From: Balanoglossus misakiensis
Lineage: Eukaryota > Hemichordata
Direction of reading: 5' to 3'
DNA: 64,000 nucleotides
Assembly (NCBI GenBank): GCA_040954595.2
Contig: CM082590.2
Coordinates: 8,556,001 to 8,620,000 of the forward strand
Part shown: piece after piece, positions 15,001 to 26,759 of the stretch
Layout of the letters: every line of letters begins with the position of its first letter
How positions within the stretch are numbered: the stretch's first letter is position 1
The notes under the pieces: model-generated
Database searches by the model: none
What the model was told of the DNA's origin: nothing
The model's input: the letters and a program-made list of their open reading frames with translations, nothing else
Program-made: the position numbers and the translations under genes

Positions 15001-18000
15001 TAACCCATGAAAAGTGACCACAGATGTCAAAATTTCCGAAATTGGCAAAGTGGGCATTCGTCATTTTATCATCATTTCCATGGCCTATAACCCATGAAAA
15101 GTGACCACAGATGTCAAAATTTCCGAAATTGGCAAAGTGGGCATTCGTCATTTTATCATCATTTCCATGGCCTATAACCCATGAAAAGTGACCACAGATG
15201 TCAAAATTTCCGAAATTGGCAAAGTGGGCATTCGTCATTTTATCATCATTTCCATGGCCTATAACCCATGAAAAGTGACCACAGATGTCAAAATTTCCGA
15301 AATTGGCAAAGTGGGCATTCGTCATTTTATCATCATTTCCAGGGCCTATAACCCATGAAAAGTGACCACAGATGTCAAAATTTCCGAAATTGGCAAAGTG
15401 GGCGTTCGTCATTTTATCATCATTTCCATGGCCTATAACCCATGAAAGGTGACCACAGATGTCAAAATTTCCGAAATTGGCAAAGTGGGCATTCGTCATT
15501 TTATCATCATTTCCATGGCCTATAACCCAAGAAAAGTGACCACAGATGTCAAAATTTCCGAAATTGGCAAAGTGGGCATTCGTCATTTTATCATCATTTC
15601 CATGGCCTATAACCCATGAAAAGTGACCACAGATGTCAAAATTTCCGAAATTGGCAAAGTGGGCATTCGTCATTTTATCATCATTTCCATGGCCTATAAC
15701 CCATGAAAAGTGACCACAGATGTCAAAATTTCCGAAATTGGCAAAGTGGGCATTCGTCATTTTATCATCATTTCCATGGCCTATAACCCATGAAAAGTGA
15801 CCACAGATGTCAAAATTTCCGAAATTGGCAAAGTGGGCGTTCGTCATTTTATCATCATTTCCATGGCCTATAACCCATGAAAGGTGACCACAGATGTCAA
15901 AATTTCCGAAATTGGCAAAGTGGGCATTCGTCATTTTATCATCATTTCCATGGCCTATAACCCAAGAAAAGTGACCACAGATGTCAAAATTTCCGAAATT
16001 GGCAAAGTGGGCATTCGTCATTTTATCATCATTTCCAGGGCCTATAACCCATGAAAAGTGACCACAGATGTCAAAATTTCCGAAATTGGCAAAGTGGGCA
16101 TTCGTCATTTTATCATCATTTCCATGGCCTATAACCCATGAAAAGTGACCACAGATGTCAAAATTTCCGAAATTGGCAAAGTGGGCATTGGTCATTTTAT
16201 CATCATTTCCATGGCCTATAACCCATGAAAAGTGACCACAGATGTCAAAATTTCCGAAATTGGCAAAGTGGGCATTGGTCATTTTATCATCATTTCCATG
16301 GCCTATAACCCATGAAAAGTGACCACAGATGTCAAAATTTCCGAAATTGGCAAAGTGGGCATTCGTCATTTTATCATCATTTCCATGGCCTATAACCCAT
16401 GAAAAGTGACCACAGATGTCAAAATTTCCGAAATTGGCAAAGTGGGCATTCGTCATTTTATCATCATTTCCATGGCCTATAACCCATGAAAAGTGACCAC
16501 AGATGTCAAAATTTCCGAAATTGGCAAAGTGGGCATTCGTCATTTTATCATCATTTCCATGGCCTATAACCCATGAAAAGTGACCACAGATGTCAAAATT
16601 TCCGAAATTGGCAAAGTGGGCATTCGTCATTTTATCATCATTTACATGGCCTATAACCCATGAAAAGTGACCACAGATGTCAAAATTTCCGAAATTGGCA
16701 AAGTGGGCATTCGTCATTTTATCATCATTTCCATGGCCTATAACCCATGAAAAGTGACCACAGATGTCAAAATTTCCGAAATTGGCAAAGTGGGCATTCG
16801 TCATATTATCATCATTTCCATGGCCTATAACCCATGAAAAGTGACCACAGATGTCAAAATTTCCGAAATTGGCAAAGTGGGCATTGGTCATTTTATCATC
16901 ATTTCCATGGCCTATAACCCATGAAAAGTGACCACAGATGTCAAAATTTCCGAAATTGGCAAAGTGGGCATTCGTCATTTTATCATCATTTCCATGGCCT
17001 ATAACCCATGAAAAGTGACCACAGATGTCAAAATTTCCGAAATTGGCAAAGTGGGCATTCGTCATTTTATCATCATTTCCATGGCCTATAACCCATGAAA
17101 AGTGACCACAGATGTCAAAATTTCCGAAATTGGCAAAGTGGGCATTCGTCATTTTATCATCATTTCCATGGCCTATAACCCATGAAAAGTGACCACAGAT
17201 GTCAAAATTTCCGAAATTGGCAAAGTGGGCATTCGTCATTTTATCATCATTTCCATGGCCTATAACCCATGAAAAGTGACCACAGATGTCAAAATTTCCG
17301 AAATTGGCAAAGTGGGCATTCGTCATTTTATCATCATTTCCATGGCCTATAACCCATGAAAAGTGACCACAGATGTCAAAATTTCCGAAATTGGCAAAGT
17401 GGGTATTCGTCATTTTATCATCATTTCCATGGCCTATAACCCATGAAAAGTGACCACAGATGTCAAAATTTCCGAAATTGGCAAAGTGGGCATTCGTCAT
17501 ATTATCATCATTTCCATGGCCTATAACCCATGAAAAGTGACCACAGATGTCAAAATTTCCGAAATTGGCAAAGTGGGCATTCGTCATTTTATCATCATTT
17601 CCATGGCCTATAACCCATGAAAAGTGACCACAGATGTCAAAATTTCCGAAATTGGCAAAGTGGGCATTCGTCATTTTATCATCATTTCCATGGCCTATAA
17701 CCCATGAAAAGTGACCACAGATGTCAAAATTTCCGAAATTGGCAAAGTGGGCATTCGTCATTTTATCATCATTTCCATGGCCTATAACCCATGAAAAGTG
17801 ACCACAGATGTCAAAATTTCCGAAATTGGCAAAGTGGGCATTCGTCATTTTATCATCATTTCCATGGCCTATAACCCATGAAAAGTGACCACAGATGTCA
17901 AAATTTCCGAAATTGGCAAAGTGGGCATTCGTCATTTTATCATCATTTCCATGGCCTATAACCCATGAAAAGTGACCACAGATGTCAAAATTTCCGAAAT

Positions 18001-19163
18001 TGGCAAAGTGGGCATTCGTCATTTTATCATCATTTCCATGGCCTATAACCCATGAAAAGTGACCACAGATGTCAAAATTTCCGAAATTGGCAAAGTGGGC
18101 ATTCGTCATTTTATCATCATTTCCAGGGCCTATAACCCATGAAAAGTGACCACAGATGTCAAAATTTCCGAAATTGGCAAAGTGGGCATTCGCCATTTTA
18201 TCATCATTTCCATGGCCTATAACCCATGAAAAGTGACCACAGATGTCAAAATTTCCGAAATTGGCAAAGTGGGCATTCGTCATTTTATCATCATTTCCAG
18301 GGCCTATAACCCATGAAAAGTGACCACAGATGTCAAAATTTCCGAAATTGGCAAAGTGGGCATTCGTCATTTTATCATCATTTCCAGGGCCTATAACCCA
18401 TGAAAAGTGACCACAGATGTCAAAATTTCCGAAATTGGCAAAGTGGGCATTCGTCATTTTATCATCATTTCCATGGCCTATAACCCATGAAAAGTGACCA
18501 CAGATGTCAAAATTTCCGAAATTGGCAAAGTGGGCATTCGTCATTTTATCATCATTTCCATGGCCTATAACCCATGAAAAGTGACCACAGATGTCAAAAT
18601 TTCCGAAATTGGCAAAGTGGGCATTCGTCATTTTATCATCATTTCCATGGCCTATAACCCATGAAAAGTGACCACAGATGTCAAAATTCCCGAAATTGGC
18701 AAAGTGGGCATTCGTCATTTTATCATCATTTCCATGGCCTATAACCCATGAAAAGTGACCACAGATGTCAAAATTTCCGAAATTGGCAAAGTGGGCATTC
18801 GTCATTTTATCATCATTTCCATGGCCTATAACCCATGAAAAGTGACCACAGATGTAAAAATTTCCGAAATTGGCAAAGTGGGCATTCGTCATTTTATCAT
18901 CATTTCCATGGCCTATAACCCATGAAAAGTGACCACAGATGTCAAAATTTCCGAAATTGGCAAAGTGGGCATTCGTCATTTTATCATCATTTCCATGGCC
19001 TATAACCCATGAAAAGTGACCACAGATGTCAAAATTTCCGAAATTGGCAAAGTGGGCATTCGTCATTTTATCATCATTTCCATGGCCTATAACCCATGAA
19101 AAGTGACCAGAGATGACAAAATTTCCGAAATTCGCAAAGTCTGAATTCGTCATTTTTTCATCA
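1..19163. repeat. 87-bp satellite array (about 219 copies)
   Basis: The whole stretch is a head-to-tail array of one 87-bp monomer, each containing CCATGGCCTATAACCCATG and the 13-bp palindrome AATTTCCGAAATT. Copies are nearly identical. Recurrent variants are T to G giving CCAGGGCC, GGGCATTCG to GGGCGTTCG or GGCATTGGTC, GAAAAGTG to GAAAGGTG and CCCATGA to CCCAAGA. Because 87 is a multiple of three, one minus-strand frame stays open for thousands of bases, interrupted only by single-base indels (for example at 7078 and 10541) and the gap. I treat these frames as an arithmetic by-product, not genes. The last monomer (about 19080-19163) is diverged. Such arrays are typical of centromeric, pericentromeric or subtelomeric heterochromatin, but nothing here fixes which. 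Confidence 0.97.
1664..1763. other. assembly gap of 100 N
   Basis: Exactly 100 N bases sit inside the 87-bp satellite. A round 100 usually means a gap of unknown size, so the true satellite length and copy number are not known from this window. Confidence 0.98.
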
Positions 19164-22100
19164 CCTTCAGGTAAAAGCCTAGCCTTCCTGAACCCTTCGC
19201 CATCTAGATGTGTACTCGAAAAAGTTTGAAATTTACCGCACTATATTGCAGCATAACTACCATGATCTTATTTGCACCGCAGCGGTGCAAATTCTTATTT
19301 GCACCGCAGCGGTGCAAATAAGAGTTCGCGGTGCGAATAAGAGTTCCCTGCACCGCAACGATTTGACCGTTCTTTATTCACTCCTCGGCGACAAAAAAGT
19401 TTTATTACGGCCTAAATAACGACTTTTTCGCTCCTCGGTTGGTCATGCGGACGGAAAGACACTGTTTTAGCGAGTTTATCTTTCTCTCTCCTGATGAGCA
19501 CTCCGTATTTAGACTTGCCAAAGTGAACCGCGACAAAAAAATGACCAAGTTTCCCTGCATGTTTCTTATACCCGACAGATAAAAAACGCAGCGTAGATAT
19601 TGAAATAAATTTGATTTATGAAAATGATAAAAATTACAATGATAATGTCGTTAAAAGTTCTCACAAAAAAAAGAAATAGTAAAAAAGTGGTCTCGAACCA
19701 ACATCAGTGGATACCTTCAGGTAAAAAGCCTAGCCTTCCTGAACCCTTCGCCATCTAGATGTGTACTCGAAAAAGTCGGAAATTTACCGCACTATATTGC
19801 AGCATAACTACCATGATCTTATTTGCACCGCAGCGGTGCAAATTCTTATTTGCACCGCAGCGGTGCAAATAAGAGTTCGCGGTGCAAATAAGAGTTCCCT
19901 GCACCGCAACGATTTGACCGTTCTTTATTCACTCCTCGGCGACAAAAAAGTTTTATTACGGCCTAAATAACGACTTTTTCGCTCCTCGGTTGGTCATGCG
20001 GACGGAAAGACACGGTTTTAGCGAGTTTATCTTTCTCTCTCCTGATGAGCACTCCGTATTCAGACTTGCCCAAGTGAACCGCGACAAAAAAAAATGAGCA
20101 AGTTTCCCTGCATGTTTCTTATACCCGACAGATAAAAAACGCAGCGTAGATATTGAAATAAATTGGATTTATGAAAATGATAAAAATTACAATGATAATG
20201 TCGTTAAAAGTTCTCACAAAAAAAAGAAATAGTAAAAAAGTGGTCTCGAACCAACATCAGTTGATACCTTCAGGTAAAAGCCTAGCCTTCCTGAACCCTT
20301 CGCCATCTAGATGTGTACTCGAAAAAGTCGGAAATTTACCGCACTATATTGCAGCATAACTACCATGATCTTATTTGCACCGCAGCGGTGCAAATTCTTA
20401 TTTGCACCGCAGCGGTGCAAATAAGAGTTCGCGGTGCAAATAAGAGTTCCCTGCACCGCAACGATTTGACCGTTCTTTATTCACTCCTCGGCGACAAAAA
20501 AGTTTTATTACGGCCTAAATAACGACTTTTTCGCTCCTCGGTTGGTCATTCGGACGCGGAAAGACACGGTTTTAGCGAGTTTATCTTTCTCTCTCCTGAT
20601 GAGCACTCCGTATTCAGACTTGCCCAAGTGAACCGCGACAAAAAAAATGACCAAGTTTCCCTGCATGTTTCTTATACCCGACAGATAAAAAACGCAGCGT
20701 AGATATTGAAATAAATTGGATTTATGAAAATGATAAAAATTACAATGATAATGTCGTTAAAAGTTCTCACAAAAAAAAGAAATAGTAAAAAAGTGGTCTC
20801 GAACCAACATCAGTTGATACCTTCAGGTAAAAGCCTAGCCTTCCTGAACCCTTCGCCATCTAGATGTGTACTCGAAAAAGTCGGAAATTTACCGCACTAT
20901 ATTGCAGCATAACTACCATGATCTTATTTGCACCGCAGCGGTGCAAATTCTTATTTGCACCGCAGCGGTGCAAATAAGAGTTCGCGGTGCAAATAAGAGT
21001 TCCCTGCACCGCAACGATTTGACCGTTCTTTATTCACTCCTCGGCGACAAAAAAGTTTTATTACGGCCTAAATAACGACTTTTTCGCTCCTCGGTTGGTC
21101 ATTCGGACGCGGAAAGACACGGTTTTAGCGAGTTTATCTTTCTCTCTCCTGATGAGCACTCCGTATTCAGACTTGCCCAAGTGAACCGCGACAAAAAAAA
21201 ATGACCAAGTTTCCCTGCATGTTTCTTATACCCGACAGATAAAAAACGCAGCGTAGATATTGAAATAAATTGGATTTATGAAAATGATAAAAATTACAAT
21301 GATAATGTCGTTAAAAGTTCTCACAAAAAAAAGAAATAGTAAAAAAGTGGTCTCGAACCAACATCAGTTGATACCTTCAGGTAAAAGCCTAGCCTTCCTG
21401 AACCCTTCGCCATCTAGATGTGTACTCGAAAAAGTCGGAAATTTACCGCACTATATTGCAGCATAACTACCATGATCTTATTTGCACCGCAGCGGTGCAA
21501 ATTCTTATTTGCACCGCAGCGGTGCAAATAAGAGTTCGCGGTGCAAATAAGAGTTCCCTGCACCGCAACGATTTGACCGTTCTTTATTCACTCCTCGGCG
21601 ACAAAAAAGTTTTATTACGGCCTAAATAACGACTTTTTCGCTCCTCGGTTGGTCATGCGGACGGAAAGACACGGTTTTAGCGAGTTTATCTTTCTCTCTC
21701 CTGATGAGCACTCCGTATTCAGACTTGCCCAAGTGAACCGCGACAAAAAAAAATGACCAAGTTTCCCTGCATGTTTCTTATACCCGACAGATAAAAAACG
21801 CAGCGTAGATATTGAAATAAATTGGATTTATGAAAATGATAAAAATTACAATGATAATGTCGTTAAAAGTTCTCACAAAAAAAAGAAATAGTAAAAAAGT
21901 GGTCTCGAACCAACATCAGTTGATACCTTCAGGTAAAAGCCTAGCCTTCCTGAACCCTTCGCCATCTAGATGTGTACTCGAAAAAGTCGGAAATTTACCG
22001 CACTATATTGCAGCATAACTACCATGATCTTATTTGCACCGCAGCGGTGCAAATTCTTATTTGCACCGCAGCGGTGCAAATAAGAGTTCGCGGTGCAAAT

Positions 22101-25100
22101 AAGAGTTCCCTGCACCGCAACGATTTGACCGTTCTTTATTCACTCCTCGGCGACAAAAAAGTTTTATTACGGCCTAAATAACGACTTTTTCGCTCCTCGG
22201 TTGGTCATGCGGACGGAAAGACACGGTTTTAGCGAGTTTATCTTTCTCTCTCCTGATGAGCACTCCGTATTCAGACTTGCCCAAGTGAACCGCGACAAAA
22301 AAAATGAGCAAGTTTCCCTGCATGTTTCTTATACCCGACAGATAAAAAACGCAGCGTAGATATTGAAATAAATTGGATTTATGAAAATGATAAAAATTAC
22401 AATGATAATGTCGTTAAAAGTTCTCACAAAAAAAAGAAATAGTAAAAAAGTGGTCTCGAACCAACATCAGTTGATACCTTCAGGTAAAAGCCTAGCCTTC
22501 CTGAACCCTTCGCCATCTAGATGTGTACTCGAAAAAGTCGGAAATTTACCGCACTATATTGCAGCATAACTACCATGATCTTATTTGCACCGCAGCGGTG
22601 CAAATTCTTATTTGCACCGCAGCGGTGCAAATAAGAGTTCGCGGTGCAAATAAGAGTTCCCTGCACCGCAACGATTTGACCGTTCTTTATTCACTCCTCG
22701 GCGACAAAAAAGTTTTATTACGGCCTAAATAACGACTTTTTCGCTCCTCGGTTGGTCATGCGGACGGAAAGACACGGTTTTAGCGAGTTTATCTTTCTCT
22801 CTCCTGATGAGCACTCCGTATTCAGACTTGCCCAAGTGAACCGCGACAAAAAAAAATGACCAAGTTTCCCTGCATGTTTCTTATACCCGACAGATAAAAA
22901 ACGCAGCGTAGATATTGAAATAAATTGGATTTATGAAAATGATAAAAATTACAATGATAATGTCGTTAAAAGTTCTCACAAAAAAAAGAAATAGTAAAAA
23001 AGTGGTCTCGAACCAACATCAGTTGATACCTTCAGGTAAAAGCCTAGCCTTCCTGAACCCTTCGCCATCTAGATGTGTACTCGAAAAAGTCGGAAATTTA
23101 CCGAACTATATTGCAGCATAACTACCATGATCTTATTTGCACCGCAGCGGTGCAAATTCTTATTTGCACCGCAGCGGTGCAAATAAGAGTTCGCGGTGCA
23201 AATAAGAGTTCCCTGCACCGCAACGATTTGACCGTTCTTTATTCACTCCTCGGCGACAAAAAAAATTTATTACGGCCTAAATAACGACTTTTTCGCTCCT
23301 CGGTTGGTCATTCGGACGCGGAAAGACACGGTTTTAGCGAGTTTATCTTTCTCTCTCCTGATGAGCACTCCGTATTCAGACTTGCCCAAGTGAACCGCGA
23401 CAAAAAAAATGACCAAGTTTCCCTGCATGTTTCTTATACCCGACAGATAAAAAACGCAGCGTAGATATTGAAATAAATTGGATTTATGAAAATGATAAAA
23501 ATTACAATGATAATGTCGTTAAAAGTTCTCACAAAAAAAAGAAATAGTAAAAAAGTGGTCTCGAACCAACATCAGTTGATACCTTCAGGTAAAAGCCTAG
23601 CCTTCCTGAACCCTTCGCCATCTAGATGTGTACTCGAAAAAGTCGGAAATTTACCGCACTATATTTCAGCATGACTACCATGATCTTATTTGCACCGCAG
23701 CGGTGCAAATTCTTATTTGCACCGCAGCGGTGCAAATAAGAGTTCCCTGCACCGCAACGATCTGACCGTTCTTTATTCACTCCTCGGCGACAAAAAAGTT
23801 TTATTACGGCCTAAATAACGACTTTTTCGCTCCTTGGTTGGTCATTCGGACGCGGAAAGACACGGTTTTAGCGAGTTTATCTTTCTCTCTCCTAATGAGC
23901 ACTCCGTATTCAGACTTGCCCAAGTGAACCGCGACAAAAAAAATGACCAAGTTTCCCTGCATGTTTCTTATACCCGACAGATAAAAAACGCAGCGTAGAT
24001 ATTGAAATAAATTGGATTTATGAAAATGATAAAAATTACAATGATAATGTCGTTAAAAGTTCTCACAAAAAAAAGAAATAGTAAGAAAGTGGTCTCGAAC
24101 CAACATCAGTTGATACCTTCAGGTAAAAGCCTAGCCTTCCTGAACCCTTCGCCATCTAGATGTGTACTCGAAAAAGTCGGAAATTTACCGCACTATATTG
24201 CAGCATAACTACCATGATCTTATTTGCACCGCAGCGGTGCAAATTCTTATTTGCACCGCAGCGGTGCAAATAAGAGTTCCCTGCACCGCAACGATTTGAC
24301 CGTTCTTTATTTACTCCTCGGCGACAAAAAAGTTTTATTACGGCCTAAATAACGACTTTTTCGCTCCTTGGTTGGTCATGCGGACGGAAAGACACGGTTT
24401 TAGCGAGTTTATCTTTCTCTCTCCTGATGAGCACTCCGTATTCAGACTTGCCCAAGTGAACCGCGACAAAAAAATGACCAAGTTTCCCTGCATGTTTCTT
24501 ATACCCGACAGATAAAAAACGCAGCGTAGATATTGAAATAAATTGGATTGATGAAAATGATAAAAATTACAATGATAATGTCGTTAAAAGTTCTCACAAA
24601 AAAAAGAAATGGTAAAAAAGTGGTCTCGAACCAACATCAGTTGATACCTTCAGGTAAAAGCCTAGCCTTCCTGAACCCTTCGCCATCTAGATGTGTACTC
24701 GAAAAAGTCGGAAATTTACCGCACTATATTGCAGCATAACTACCATGATCTTATTTGCACCGCAGCAGTGCAAATTCTTATTTGCACCGCAGCGGTGCAA
24801 ATGAGAGTTCCCTGCACCGCAACGATTTGACCGTTCTTTATTCACTCCTCGGCGACAAAAAAGTTTTATTACGGCCTAAATAACGACTTTTTCGCTCCTT
24901 GGTTGGTCATGCGGACGGAAAGACACGGTTTTAGCGAGTTTATCTTTCTCTCTCCTGATGAGCACTCCGTATTCAGACTTGCCCAAGTGAACCGCGACAA
25001 AAAAAATGACCAAGTTTCCCTGCATGTTTCTTATACCCGACAGATAAAAAACGCAGCGTAGATATTGAAATAAATTGGATTGATGAAAATGATAAAAATT

Positions 25101-26077
25101 ACAATGATAATGTCGTTAAAAGTTCTCACAAAAAAAAGAAATGGTAAAAAAGTGGTCTCGAACCAACATCAGTTGATACCTTCATGTAAAAGCCTAGCCT
25201 TCCTGAACCCTTCGCCATCTAGATGTGTACTCGAAAAAGTCGGAAATTTACCGCACTATATTGCATCATCACTACCCAATCTTATTTGCACCGCAGCGGT
25301 GCAAATTCTTATTTGCACCGCAGCGGTGCAAATAAGAGTTCCCTGCACCGCAACGATTTGACCGTTCTTTATTCACTCCTCGGCGACAAAAAAGTTTTAT
25401 TACGGCCTAAATAACGACTTTTTCGCTCCTTGGTTGGTCATGCGGACGGAAAGACATGGTTTTAGCGAGTTTATCTTTCTCTCTCCTGATGAGCACTCCG
25501 TATTCAGACTTGCCCAAGTGAACCGCGACAAAAAAATGACCAAGTTTCCCTGCATGTTTCTTATACCCGACAGATAAAAAACGCAGCGTAGATATTGAAA
25601 TAAATTGGATTGATGAAAATGATAAAAATTACAATGATAATGTCGTTAAAAGTTCTCACAAAAAAAAAAGAAATGGTAAAAAAGTGGTCTCGAACCAACA
25701 TCAGTTGATACCTTCAGGTAAAAGCCTAGCCTTCCTGAACCCTTCGCCATCTAGATGTGTACTCGAAAAAGTCGGAAATTTACCGCACTATATTGCAGCA
25801 TAACTACCATGATCTTATTTGCACCGCAGCGGTGCAAATTCTTATTTGCACCGCAGCGGTGCAAATAAGAGTTCCCTGCACCGCAACGATTTGACCGTTC
25901 TTTATTCACTCCTCGGCGACAAAAAAGTTTTATTACGGCCTAAATAACGACTTTTTCGCTCCTTGGTTGGTCATGCGGACGGAAAGACACGGTTTTAGCG
26001 AGTTTATCTTTCTCTCTCCTGCTGATGTGTACTCGCGAAAATCGGAAATTTACCGCACTATATTGCAGCATAACTAC
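19164..26077. repeat. about 552-bp tandem repeat array, 13 units
   Basis: Thirteen units are recognisable by the conserved TGTACTCGAAAAAGT at about 19210, 19761, 20313, 20866, 21420, 21972, 22523, 23075, 23628, 24162, 24693, 25226 and 25758. The first eight spacings are 551-554 bp. From the unit at 23628 onward spacing drops to 531-534 bp because a 19-bp piece (TTCGCGGTGCAAATAAGAG) is missing. Each unit has two 21-bp palindromes (arms TTTGCACCGC and GCGGTGCAAA around a central A; for example 20374-20394 and 20401-20421), an A-rich segment and a box-B-like sequence on the minus strand. Open frames of 62 and 69 codons recur once per unit, only because the units are near-identical. I do not recognise this as a known element. 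The last unit is internally deleted, and the array fades out near 26077. Confidence 0.95.
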
Positions 26078-26759
26078 CAAGTACCCCTGACAGTAATGGA
26101 CTACTCCATTTTGAGAAAGAAATTGTCAGGCTGCATGTTTAACTCGAAATCTCGAGTGAGGTACAGACGCGGAAATGACCTCAAAGGCTTAATCAATTTG
26201 TGATACACTTATAGATGTACATGCTTGCTACAGATGACTGTATTAGGGGCCTACACATCTGCGTGTCCGAAATTCACGTGTGTTTTGAGACATACTTGTA
26301 TATACATGCAGTTAGTTTAGTCTCTATCTGCTAGTCATTAACTTTGCCCAATAACACTGCATGATACATGGTTGGCTTCTTATCACCCATAGCAACTGGT
26401 AAGTAATAGTAATACTGACGAACAAATAAAGTGAGGAATGCCCCCCCCCCCCCGCGCCTTAATAACTGAATGCTCCCTAAAAGTAGAGTGGATTCAGACG
26501 TTTTTGTGCACATGCATTTGAAACTTGCCATGGCAACAGGGTAGGACATGGTTTCTTTGTACCGAGGATACAGATGGAATTGACAACTGATTTGAAATAG
26601 GTGACGTCTCATGGATGATGTGTTTGTTTTAAGGCTGCCTAGCATCTGCTGATGTGTGCCAAGTGTGTTTTCTCGTGAAAGGTTGACGGATATCGGATAA
26701 GAGGGATTCTTGATTGACAAATTCACGCGCTTGTATATATACAACGACGCTGGCCCGAA
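26078..26759. other. unique sequence upstream of the GPCR gene
   Basis: This non-repetitive stretch includes a poly-C run at about 26441-26453. It should hold the promoter and 5' UTR of the receptor gene. A TATATA sequence at 26733-26740 is only about 20 bp before the ATG, too close to be a convincing TATA box. I see no gene in it. Confidence 0.6.

Noticed and set aside
1631-19153. Giant minus-strand open frames (1819, 1166 and 2883 codons) of a 29-residue repeat
   Set aside because: The monomer is 87 bp, a multiple of three, so any frame without a stop stays open. Single-base indels break the frames, variants include many residue changes, and there is no splice or promoter context. Ribosome profiling or peptides matching the repeat would be needed to reconsider.
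20040-20120. Possible hammerhead ribozyme (CCTGATGAG in every 552-bp unit)
   Set aside because: CTGATGAG is present, but no GAAA core with a matching stem II follows within range; the nearest CGAAA is about 270 bp away. The CACT/AGTG pairing nearby is followed by GAAC in the wrong register.
19210-26203. Repeated 62- and 69-codon open frames in the 552-bp array
   Set aside because: They recur only because the units are near-identical, overlap each other in different frames and cross the palindromes. Composition is not protein-like.
26733-26740. TATA box of the GPCR gene
   Set aside because: It lies only about 20 bp before the start codon, so transcription would begin at or after the ATG.
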